Shown: positions 37,101 through 49,100 of the stretch, one piece after another | How the letters are laid out: each line of letters begins with the position of its first letter | How positions within the stretch are numbered: position 1 is the stretch's first letter | Assembly: GCA_014526335.1 (NCBI GenBank) | Contig: JACTAT010000037.1 | Location: forward strand, 4,370,093 to 4,434,092 | Direction: 5' to 3' | From: Chrysaora quinquecirrha | Taxonomy: Eukaryota; Cnidaria; Scyphozoa; Semaeostomeae; Pelagiidae | Length of the DNA: 64,000 nt | Made by a program: the position numbers and the translations under genes | Notes under the pieces: model-generated | The model's input: only the letters and a program-made list of their open reading frames with translations | The model's database searches: none | What the model was told of the DNA's origin: nothing

Positions 37101-40100
37101 CAAGCAAAAGTAACAAAATTGTGTTCATAAACTTGTTTTGCTTGGCACAAACTAAAAAATCTTGGAGGAGCAACTTTTGGTCGTGGCAAAACGGTCAAAC
37201 ATTTTTTAGACAAGCAAATTTCCAAAAATTTGATCTACAATGCTTGGTTATTTGGCCAGGGTCTAATTATCGTATATTGTCAAAACGCTTTAAAAAAAAT
37301 GAACGTATCATGAAATTGTTTCATCACGATCAATTATTTGTTCTTGAACATAGTCAAGCACGTGTATGACGATTTTTTCAAATATTTTGCACTATAATGA
37401 TTGAACGTATACGTAGGTTGAGCTAAACAATGTCCCAGTAGAAATTTTATATTGTAATAAAATGACGTTTCCAGTGTAAACTCGTTATGAAGTAAATGAA
37501 TTTACGAATTTATAAGTACAAATGTTATATCATTTTTATCTACCGTTCGAAGAAGGAGTGAAATCGTATTAATTTCCACAGAGTCATCTAACATTCAGCA
37601 AACAGCTACAACTGAACAACATTCTCTGCCTGTTATACAAAAGCACAAATTGTATAATATGAATTCATTGTTTAAATACATACTTACGTGGCAGCCCATG
37701 TGGCTAAAGAACGAACAAGAAGACGAATTACAAATTATGCTGCCATGTGAACCACAGATGGTCAAATCAAAATATGACTCTTATGATGATTATATGTACA
37801 CCATGTGGCCGCTTATTCTTATTGAATTCTTCGCCCAGGTTCGTTTTTTGTTTATTTTGATTTATGGGTACTTTTTTATCAGTGAAACTGACGTCATATC
37901 TTTGTTAAAGTTTGTTTTAACTACCCTTGATGACGGTAGCATTAGCCTAACAAGTCTAATTAACTAACACATATTAACGTTATGGTAGCTACTGCTTATA
38001 AAGTTGGAACCATGAAAAATCGCGCCAAATCTCGGTTAATTTCTTGGGTCAGTTTGTTAATCCACAGGAATATACATCATAACTGATTTGCAATCAGGTG
38101 ACTAAGGAGTGACTAATCCCTCAACTTTGAACAGAATACATGTCAACATACGGAACGTAAAGCTCAAACATTGAAAGTATCACAAATGACGATCGGTTGC
38201 AAGTTTCTGCCTTTCATTCTAGTGAATAGGTTCGTACTTTTGAACTTTATGGAAATGTTGCACCGACATTTTGAACCGGAAACCTTTGCATCTAATATAA
38301 TATGTTGATCAAGTGGATAGTGGTTAACTGAGTAGAAAACATGATATTCAGGGGGAAAACAATCAAAATGCCAAGAAATACATGAAAATCAAGGATATTT
38401 TGTAGATTGTCTGATTCAATCGACACTCTTCAATCAACCAGCAGTGATGTGTTTTGTTTCGCCCACGAATAGTTATTTCATCCTTTTTAGTTGATCTGTC
38501 TCCAATTTCCCTACATTTTACTCTTTGTTTAAAAAACCAACAATTGCAGCATGAAATCCACACTTTGTTTGTCATTTTGTAGTACACGATAATTTTCCCT
38601 CTTCAACTTTTCTGAATGTGTTGTTGTAACAGCTATTTTCATGTTATCTCTTGAGAACTGACAAAGATTTTTTCTTTGACAGATTATCAAAGATTTTAAA
38701 GAAAACGAGAGCCCAGAATTGCAGTGTAAGTTAAAATCTAGAGAGCAGGATTCAGATTCACAGAATTTCAGCATTTTTAATTGCGCAAGTCTCCTCGAAT
38801 GCAGTGCATTGGGAAAAGACTTTCGATATCCATTGGAAGATGATTTAGTCATTCTTCGCTGTGTAGATGAGTACACAACTGAGATATTTGGCTTGATTGA
38901 ACAAGTTGAAAAGACTCCAATGAGAGATGACAACGGTGAGACAAGATTTTCTTATAAATTCCATGTTTCTGTTATAAATGCATTATTAGAACTTCATGTG
39001 TTTATGTGTTAACCCCATATATTTTTGTTTTGCTATTTTCCAACACGCTAGTCTGTGGCTGGAATTATTCACGAAAGATTACGAGAGAGTTGAATAATGA
39101 TCTGTTATGGGATTCGATTAGCCAATGACAATTTTATCATATTTTTATCGGCTCTGTGTTTGACAACCAGTTGATATCCCTTTTCATTAGATCCACAAGG
39201 CAAGTTTTCATATGTTCTACTTGGGTTGCGAATTAAAGTCTCAAATCTGCTACCCGCTTGGATATTACTTCTGTGCAAATTCAGATTGTTACAAGACTGG
39301 TTCCTCTTTTAAGAAGATGGGAAGCATTGATTTTTCTTCCAAAATCCCTCCTGGCTGGAGATATTTTAAATCCGTTTAGGCCACAAGTCTTTGAAACACA
39401 AAGAAATAGCAGCTCACTAAAATTTGATAAAGTAAGTACAAGTTGTTTTACATATATTTGTTGTAAAACTGAATTCTTAGATTATAAGTCATACGAGTCA
39501 CATTTGCTTAATTGAGCTATGTTAACATTACCCGTGTCTGATTCATCAGAATACTTATTCTCTTTGGTAGTTGTAGAATTACACTGCTTCCTCATTGGCT
39601 TTATAAGTAATCATTAGATGTATCACATTTAGTCCCACTACAGCAACTCTGTATGAACAACCACAGCATCCCCACACCAGAACACTCTTCCATTCGATAC
39701 AAACCAACTATTATTTTCTTCAGAGTTGGATTGTAAATTGAAACGGACAAAAATCCAGCCCGGTAACACCTAAATATTGCGCCTTCCATCATATTGTAGA
39801 ATTTAAGAGGTGAATTAAATTCGGTCATGAAAACACATTTAACCGAAAAAAAAAACAGCATTCTAACTAGAACAGAATCCATGGGCATTTTTAGATTTCA
39901 GCTAGTTTTCGCTGTTGTTTCTTGGTGAACTTTTTCCGAGCATTTCGACCTGCGATTCAATTGAGTACCAAAAAGCAAAACATTTGATTTATTTCTTCAT
40001 TTCATATTACATGATGTACATAGCGCGAATATTATTATGATGACGATGATGGTGATTATTTGTTGATCTCAACATTTCAGTACAACGTCAGTCAAAGCAA

Positions 40101-43100
40101 TGCTATTGGAACTATAAGTGAAGCTGCTGTTCAAGCATTTCCACTTCCCAAACTGAGACTATTACAAGGTCCTCCTGGTACAGGAAAAACCTACACTTTG
40201 AAAGGAATAATAAAAAATATGCTGGAGGTGAGTTGTCATGTCATTAGCTTTCATTTCAACACAGAGTTGTTTTGCTGTCTCAAGGGTATTCAGGACGTTG
40301 TGAAGATTGCTTCTTACCCTCTGTAGCCAAAATGTTTTTTACTCAGGTTGGAATTTTTCAAATTTTTAATCTTTAAACGGACATTGCAGAGATAATTTTC
40401 TATCTAGAATCATAAAACTTGATATTGTATTTAAAAAGGGAGTAGTTAATGCATTCTTATACGTTTGGTTCCAAATTGGTTCATGTGCAAAATGCAGCAG
40501 AGAACCTAGGAAGGCAAACATGGTAAGCCACTGCTCAAACACGGTAACCGCTTCACATAAGAATGACCAAGGAGCCAAGTGGGACATAAACTATTTATTT
40601 GCATGACACTGAATTATCTATAACATGTATGAGGATTTGATAGTACGAGACTCACTAACATATTTTTGCCAAGCTAACAGAAGCGAAAGTATTTTGTCCA
40701 GTTGAAGATGAAATGACACCAGAACTGCTTCAGGTGGTTATGGAGCAGGTCGAGAAAATGTCCCAGTGAAAGAGACAGCTCACCTAGTTCGTCCTTTAAC
40801 AACTTATCTTGCCTCTCAAACTTATGTATGAAATTTTCGTCACATGACATATTATTTCCCTTGTTATCTCTAGCAGGTTTTATGTCCAATTCAATTATGT
40901 CTTATTCTTTCTGGAGGCAATCCAGATTGTCCTGAAAATTGTAAAAAGACAATCACCGTAGATATATTACGTAGCTGGCTTTAGCTTCCATTTTCCATGC
41001 ATTACCCATAATAAATAAAGTTCTGGTTTTTGTGCTGGCCTTTAATTTAGAATAATGCATGAATTTTAAAAAATGAATATAAAAGACGATTGGAGTATAT
41101 AAAATAGCTGACTGGATAAGTCTATGTATACTTTTACATATACAGTCAGGGCGCATTATTCCCTTTATTTCACCAACAACAACTGCTTATTAATATTATT
41201 CTTGTAGACCCTTTCAGGGAAAGAGAAAACCAGAATTCTACTCTGTGCACCCTCAAATGCGGCTGTAGATGAAATTGCGTTTCGACTGTTGCAAGATCCC
41301 CCAAAGATTACCAGCTCAAAAGAAATATCCAAAAAAAGACAAGGTAGGGACTTAATCAGGTGGTTTATTCTTCTTTTCGTCCGTGCTTCTTTCTTTCCTT
41401 GCAACCATTTATTTCATTTCAAGACTAGTCTATTTCTCGAGAACGTGAAAATTTTTTTTTGTAAGCAGGGCATACAAATTGTGGAAGCTTCAATTTGCTG
41501 AGGATCGGTTCACCAACACAAATTAACCACCGGATCGGTAAATGCTCTTTGGATTATCTTGTTAATAATGAAATTACCAAGTTGAAGCTGTTCAGTAATC
41601 CCGATGCTATAAAAGAGGAAATTAAGAAGATATTACAGAACTTAAAAGAGCTTGACAGGATCTGCACTAAACTTAAAATGGGCAAAGATAGAGCAAAACA
41701 CGCTGAAGTAAGTCTATGTATATTTTTTGTGGAGGCATTGTTTTAAAATGACAACGTAGTTACCTTCAGTTTTGCCTTCTGTAAGAATATTATGAGGGCC
41801 AATTGTTGCTAAGAAATGAAGTAAAAAACATTGGTTGTTGTGCGTTTTCAGGCATCTTAGTTCATTTTGGATATAGGGCATTATCTCCTAGATACCCTGT
41901 CATCTTATGCTATGACACTCTTTTTAATAAGAACCAGATAATTTTCGGCCAATTTCAGGCTCAAAATGTTCTTGATTTGTTCTTATTTGCAGAATGATGC
42001 TTTCAGCCTGACAAAAGATTAAATTCACCTTTTGATTCATAACTAAACACTTGCTATAATATTTTTGTTTAATTGTTTAACAGCTGCATGGTTCCTTGAC
42101 TTGTAATATGAAGTTTATTGTCAAAAAGCGAACATCATTTTTTTTTTTATTTTTCATCAGCCCAGTCTGGCCTGGAATATGTATTTATTTGTTGTTATTT
42201 TTTGACAAATCTTGCTTCGTTGAATTTTAAGTGTGCACTTGAGAAATAAAGAGTTTATTTAGCTGTGTAACATTTCAAAAAGATATGGTAAAAATAAAAG
42301 ATTGAGGAATAGATGTCTAGAATAAATCTGTTTTTAACAGTTTTAAAGTTCAAATTTTACTTTGAAATTTAGTGGAAAAAGAAAATGTCTGAACGTGAAC
42401 GTGTTCAAAGACGATATGAAGATCTGCAGAAAAGATTGAAAATGTCTGGAACGAAACGCGATTTAAACGAAGAAGAAATTCGACTGAGAAAACATTATTT
42501 GGTGAAAGCAGACATTATTTGTTGTACGTTAAGTGGTGCAGGAAACAAACACATGATAAACGTTTTCAAAAACGAATGGGATGGAAGGTAGATTGGCTTC
42601 ATGAATACTTTTACTTTACTTACTTGATATTTCACAACTTCTAACACAATAAAAGATATGTAGCAAGATTTCTTTTCTTAATTTTTCCGAAGCCATATGA
42701 AATATGCGGCAATATATCAGAGTATTAAGGTCTCCTTTCTTTAGAGTTTATATTATACTTTTTCGCCGATTTAAATAACACTTTTTAGTCGTATTTTTTG
42801 AAAATTGATTTTGTTTTATAGCAATGGTGCTCCTTTCACTTGTGTAATAATCGATGAGGTTAGCTTTGAGTTTTCTAATTTTAAAGTTTTGTTGTTTTTT
42901 ACAATTTTTGTATCCTCTTTTTTTCGTCTCAATAAATCCTTACTTTCTGGCTTCAAATTTTAGGAAATCGCCCTTAGATCGTTCATTTGTTGATCCCATT
43001 TTCTTCGCGTCATGCAATTTGTTGATAATTGCTTGTCTGCCTGTGAACGCATAAATGATTTTTGCAGCCAAGAAGATCAACCTATTAATTACTTCATTAA

Positions 43101-46100
43101 GTTTTGAAGTTTTAACTAGCTCTGGAGATATTTAAATTCCTAGCTGTTTTTTAATTGTGATAGAATATTTCTTGTTTAGGCTGGTCAGTGTTGTGAACCA
43201 GAAGCCCTCATTCCATTACAATATGGCTCATCTAAGCTTGTTCTCGTTGGTGATCCAGCACAATTACCAGCCACTGTATTTTCTAAAGTATGTTTCAATA
43301 ATTATTCGTCTTTCAACAATTATTGACAGCTTTTCTTTTCTTTTTGTATTGCTTGCTTTCAAAATTTTTGTTTCATTGTAGCGAGCTTTCAGATATGGAT
43401 ACGGGCAATCCCTTTTTGAAAGAATACAGAATAATCTGTTGGAGCATTTTGGTAAATATTCTTGCAAATGTTATGCAAATGTTATTGAATAAAACTAATT
43501 TATTTTTTCATACTGTCTGCTTCTAATTCTTGTTCAGGAAATTCAGAAAATTTATTTGTTATTTTCAGTATTCCTACTAATTTCTCTGTTTTCAATCAAA
43601 GATACACCTGTACAGATGCTTGAAGAACAATATCGCATGCATCCTGGCATTTGTGCATTTCCTTCACAGAAGTTTTACAATGGACGCTTAATTACAGCAC
43701 GGTAAATTTCTAGAAGAATACTCTTTTTGCATTTATGATAAAGATTCTCCTTTTGTTCTTCAAAGCTATTACTGTACATAAATGCACAACGTCTGCGGAT
43801 TTCGAAGATTTTTCTGGTAAAATATTGCAGCTGTCTATATCAAATGAATTAGTGAATCGCTTTTCGTCCATATTGCTGCAGTAAAATCTTATGTTAATCA
43901 TTTTCCAAACAACAGAGTATATATGATTTAAGGTGGGGTAATTTCAGGTCTTGTGTCCGATAACTACAGTAGCACGAAAAGCCAGTAAATCTATAATATT
44001 CTGTTGAATAATTTTGATTAAAACATTACATATATTAATGTTTTCAAATTTCGCATCAATCTTCTCTGTAAGATCTCATTTCACTTTTTATGCAGAGAAG
44101 TGTTGCAGCGAAGAATTCTTGGTGGAATCAGACCGTTTTCCGTTTTAAATATAAGTAATGGTATAGAAGCAAGGGAATCAAGAGGGTAAGATAATCAGAA
44201 TAAATTATTTATTATTTATTTCTGTCTAGCTATAAACTGATCGGCTGTTGCTGCAATATTTCCTAAGAATATCACACAAGTGTGATCATCTGTGATCGAA
44301 GATACCCTTTGAATACCGAACACCTTCTAAGATCAGTCTACTATAATTTTCATTGGTGTTTTTGTTTTTTAGAAGCATACACAATCCTGAAGAGAGAAAA
44401 TATGTTTTACATATTATTAATGAAATTCGGCAGAAAGGAATAATAACAATGGATAAAGTTGGTGTTGTAACTCCTTATAGAAAGCAGATTGAAAAGTTAA
44501 AAGAGGAATTATCTCGAGGGTGAATTATATTTTATTTACTAGAATATGGTAAATGTATGTGTATAGTTTTTGCTGAACAATATTTCATTTACGTTTAATA
44601 TTTAGTAGCAAAACATAGTTGTTTTGCCTTAGTATCACGACGTAATCCTTCTGTGATGCTATTACGTGACGTTGATTTTTGTTTCCAAGTCCATTGGCAG
44701 ACTTTGTGTAGGTACAAACAATAGCTATTTGCACCATTTTTGTCTCGTGTCTCGATGTGTTTTTTGGCGACTAAATGCAAAATTGGTATATACAGCGCTC
44801 CCCACTATTTTTTTTTCATTGCAAGATGTTTTTCAGCTAATCATGCCTGTTTGTTGGTATACATTTTTCAAAAACGTCTTCGGAACCATAGTTTCTCGGC
44901 TTTCACTGTATAATGGTCTGAATTTTGTACTCTAAAGTAACGAATTACCGTTCCACCTCCCCCCTAGACTGATTACCTGAGTCGTGGTTATCGCTATTGG
45001 AATAGTACATGCTAGGACGCTCAAGCTCCAGTTTGAGCGACCTCGGTTTGGTATTAGTCTCGGTCTGATGAGCGATAACTGGGACTCAAGTATTAAGTCT
45101 ACCCCCCAAACCGCTTATTCACGTAAATTTTTTCAACATCCGTTTTTTTCTCAACACTCAGCTTATAAAGATTCGAGGTTTTTCCTAGTGCAAGTTTCAT
45201 ATTTTTCTGGGACTAAAGCAATGACGCCTTATAGTTGCTTACATTCAGGAAGCTTTTGACTGACAACTGGCTGACGAATTTATGTTTATTTTCAGAAAAT
45301 AGCGTAAAATAGTGCATTTCAGAACACAGATAATAACACAGGATTTCCATTCGCCATTTGTTTAAACCACACGATCATCTCATTTTTGAAAATTGTCAAC
45401 CCCCTCCCTTATTCCAACCACTGCTCCCAGTACCCCAAGAGTAGGTACGGCAGCATGGATTTTAAGTGTGTCTATCAATAGGTCAGAAGGTTGTAGATAG
45501 AAGTCAATACGTGAAATGAGTGAATTATTGATTAGAAAAAATGCAAGCGTTTATAAAATTAAGATTTGTTTATTAATTTTTTTTTCCATTTTTTCGTTTA
45601 GACCGACCCCAAAAGGAGTTGAAATTAACACAATTGATGGATTTCAGGTAAATTTTAAAGGAGATATTCGTGTCAATGGTAAATATAGCATTAAATTTGT
45701 CATTCAAGTCAAGTCATGCGTCTATACCTTGATCCCTTTTAGAATTGGTTTGTTTTGTAGGGGAAAGAGAAAGATGTTATCATTTTATCCTGTGTCAGGG
45801 CCTCTGGAGGGCAATCTGGGATAGGGTAAGCTAATTTGATGTCTTGATGTGTCACAGAAGTATATCGATTACCCTTTGATCCGCTGAAGGCGAGTCTATG
45901 TTGTCCTAGGGGATTTTGGCATTTGTTCCTCGTGTTCCAACAAGGCAAAATGATAAAGAGGCGAATAGGCCGAAAGTTTGCTTTTTCATTTCTGAATACA
46001 AAGGTCTAAAGCTTAACTTTGCAACATTGACAAGAAGCAGTGAAAGACTATTTTAATAAATAGTCAATTTCACATTGACAGGACTGTGTCGAGTTTAAAA

Positions 46101-49100
46101 ATAAAACTTTGTCAATTCTTACGATTGGATTCAAAGCTCGTTTCAAAAGATACACTAGAATTTATTGTTTTGTAAACGTTGTGGTCAAGATATGAGCTCC
46201 GTGACCAAGCTGAATTGGCTTGAATTTCGTCATTTGTTTGTTTTAGAAATAAACTATATACGTGACATTTTTTTAAGAAATGTGTTCAAATGTAAGAAAT
46301 TAAAAACCCGTTTTCGTGTTCCCATTCTTTGCCAAGTTGCTTAACTGATATTATTTGGTATTGAAAGAACAGTCTAGATTCATAACGGAAAACCTGAAAA
46401 TTCATAACAGTATCTCTGAATGATTCAATGAAATAATGGGTCGCACAATGCTTTTGCCTAAAATATCGAATCTGTTGTATCTGAGAAATGCATCATAAAT
46501 CTTTCTTCTTAAGTAGTATAAGCTAAAGATTCTACCCGCCTTATACTCGAAAGGTATTTTTTACTAAAAGACTCATTAATAATAAAAGAATTTTTGTAGG
46601 TTCCTTCGAGATCCACAAAGGCTAAATGTGGCTTTGACGAGAGCTAAGCATTCTTTAATTGTGGTTATGCATGCAGATTCTTTACAGGTAAATTTTGCTA
46701 CGAGGTTTGGCTCTTAACTACTGTTAGAGCTTCTAGTCCTTACGATGTTAATATTATAGCAAAAAATTTTGATAATTTATAAGTAATTCAATCGTCATGA
46801 ATAACTGAGGGTGTAATTTTTTCATCGCTATAAAATCAATATTGTAAGTAAGAGCTAGAAGCAAGAAAATTTGCCTTGCCACTAAAGTCAAAGTGCTGAG
46901 TCTGAATCTGGGGTCAGATTGTGTATTACGCTGTGGTCAGGTTGGGTCAGATTGTGTATCTGACGCTATCTGGGGTCAGATTGTGTATCTGACGCTATCT
47001 GGGGTCAGATTGTGTATCTGACGCTAGATTGTGTATTACGCTAGATTGTGTAAAATTGGAACTGAGGCAGTGACGCGCAGATCACATAAGCACTATTTTT
47101 TGTTCTGCCTTGTTGAATAAATTGACCAGCTTGTAGCGCTAGTGTGTAGCATGTTGAGACACTCGAATTCACCTGCAAATGCCAATATACAATGACTATT
47201 TATCTACCTAGCTACTGCGCTTCCATATCATATCCCCGTTCAACGCTTTGGCGGTACGTATCTGCTTTGATAAGCGTAAAAGTTATCTGGGATTCGATTC
47301 GAAAGGCCTGCTGCGTAGTCTTCCATGAGAATTTAGTTACAACTAAGTAGTTATTATTAGATGTCCTTTCCTTAACGATGTTTATTTTTTATTTCATTAT
47401 TAAAGGTTGATGAAGACTGGAAAGATTTGATTGATTTTGCACGTTCACGATCTCTTTTCTTCGATATTAAATCACCACAAGATATCGACGCAGCAGTTTT
47501 TTCAACAAATAACATGAGTAATAGAGAAGCAGTAGTCGCTGAAATTTATTCATCTGGCGATAAAGAGGACAATACCTGCAATATAAATCCTTTAGTATAT
47601 GAAGATTTGAGCGAGGATGAGTCTGAAAAAGACGGCGGAAATGAAGTAAAGAGCCTAAAGAAAAATATTGATAAGAATGAACATTCAATAGACGCCTCAA
47701 AGAAACAAATAATAAAAGAACCAGAAACTCATCCATCCAACCAGGGAACCCAATTCTCAAAGGATGACTCGAGTGCTAACGTAGCTGTGTCTCGAACGGA
47801 TTCAACTGTAAGCAGCAGTAAAGTGACCGCAAGTAATCCCAAAGGCCATTACAAGCTCCCGCATCATCACAGTGATGGGACAAAATGTCTGGATAGATGT
47901 AAGAAAACAGGAGAAAGGGCAACACCTTCCAATGCATATTATAAATTACCTCATATACACAGTGACGGATTACGATGTATTGACAAATGTATTCGGGTTG
48001 AAGAACGTGAAAAGAAGCGGCGCCTGCTTAAAGAAGAACAAAAGCATTGTTCAATTACTAAAAACGATTCAGGTGGGAAGGCTTTAAGGCATGCAGAACA
48101 CAGCAAAACAACTCAATCTGATGCAAATATGGTTGCAGCTGATCAACAGAACTTGGAAGCTTCAGCCAAGCTGTCTTCTGTTTTAGAACCGGGATTATCA
48201 GGACAGAAACAGGAAGCTAGCCTTGTGGAATCGCTAAAAGGACCCAACATCTCAAACATACCTTACAACTCAATGGTATTTTCAACGCTAAAAAGTCTTG
48301 AACCTTGTACAGATATAAGGTCTGCAGTTGAAATACAACAATGTGAGTTAGAAGCGAACAAAACAGGCCACATATTTCCTCCTTTACCACCAAACACAGA
48401 AGCAAAAGTTCTAAAAACTCAGAATATACCAGAGCAGCCTGCTTCTCCTCTACCGCCAGAAACAGAAACAAGCATTTCAAAAGCTCAGAGTGTACCAAAA
48501 CCGCCGGAAGATCCTGCAAAAAATTTTCATTCTGGGCCTATTATACCTAACGAGATAGCATCTGATTTGAATAAGGGTAACTACACTGAGAATGTTCCAC
48601 ACAGTGCTGTATCAGAACCTTACCTCTTACAAGCGGAGGATATGGAAATCAGTAACGAATCCTCTGATGAAGTCATCATTGAGACTAAAGCACCTTCAAG
48701 CAACAAAACGGCACTTGATTTCACAAATAACAGTAATGAAGAAAAATTTGAACCGATCATGTCATATGAAGCGCTTGGCACACAGAATGATGTTGTGGTA
48801 ATTAGCAACGAATCTTCCCCTGAGCTTTTGTACATCGAGGATGATGCATCATCAGATGGGAATGCACCACCCAACTTCAAAAGCAATAGTGAAAAAGAAA
48901 ATGTTACACCATCTGATTCATATGCACACATTCTTATATCAACTGACGATGAAAAAATCCACTGCGAATACCCCAGCAAAGATTTTGTAGCTGAAAATGT
49001 TGCTGATAAAAATGGAGATTCTCAAAATTCTTACTACTTTCTCGGTGATGCTTATCAGCCAAAAGTTTTACTTGATAATTGCTTGAAACATTTAAACTCT

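Noticed and set aside
36929..37369. 146-codon open frame on + as a gene
   Set aside because: It coincides with a foldback repeat, starts without a credible context, matches no family and lies in a senataxin intron.
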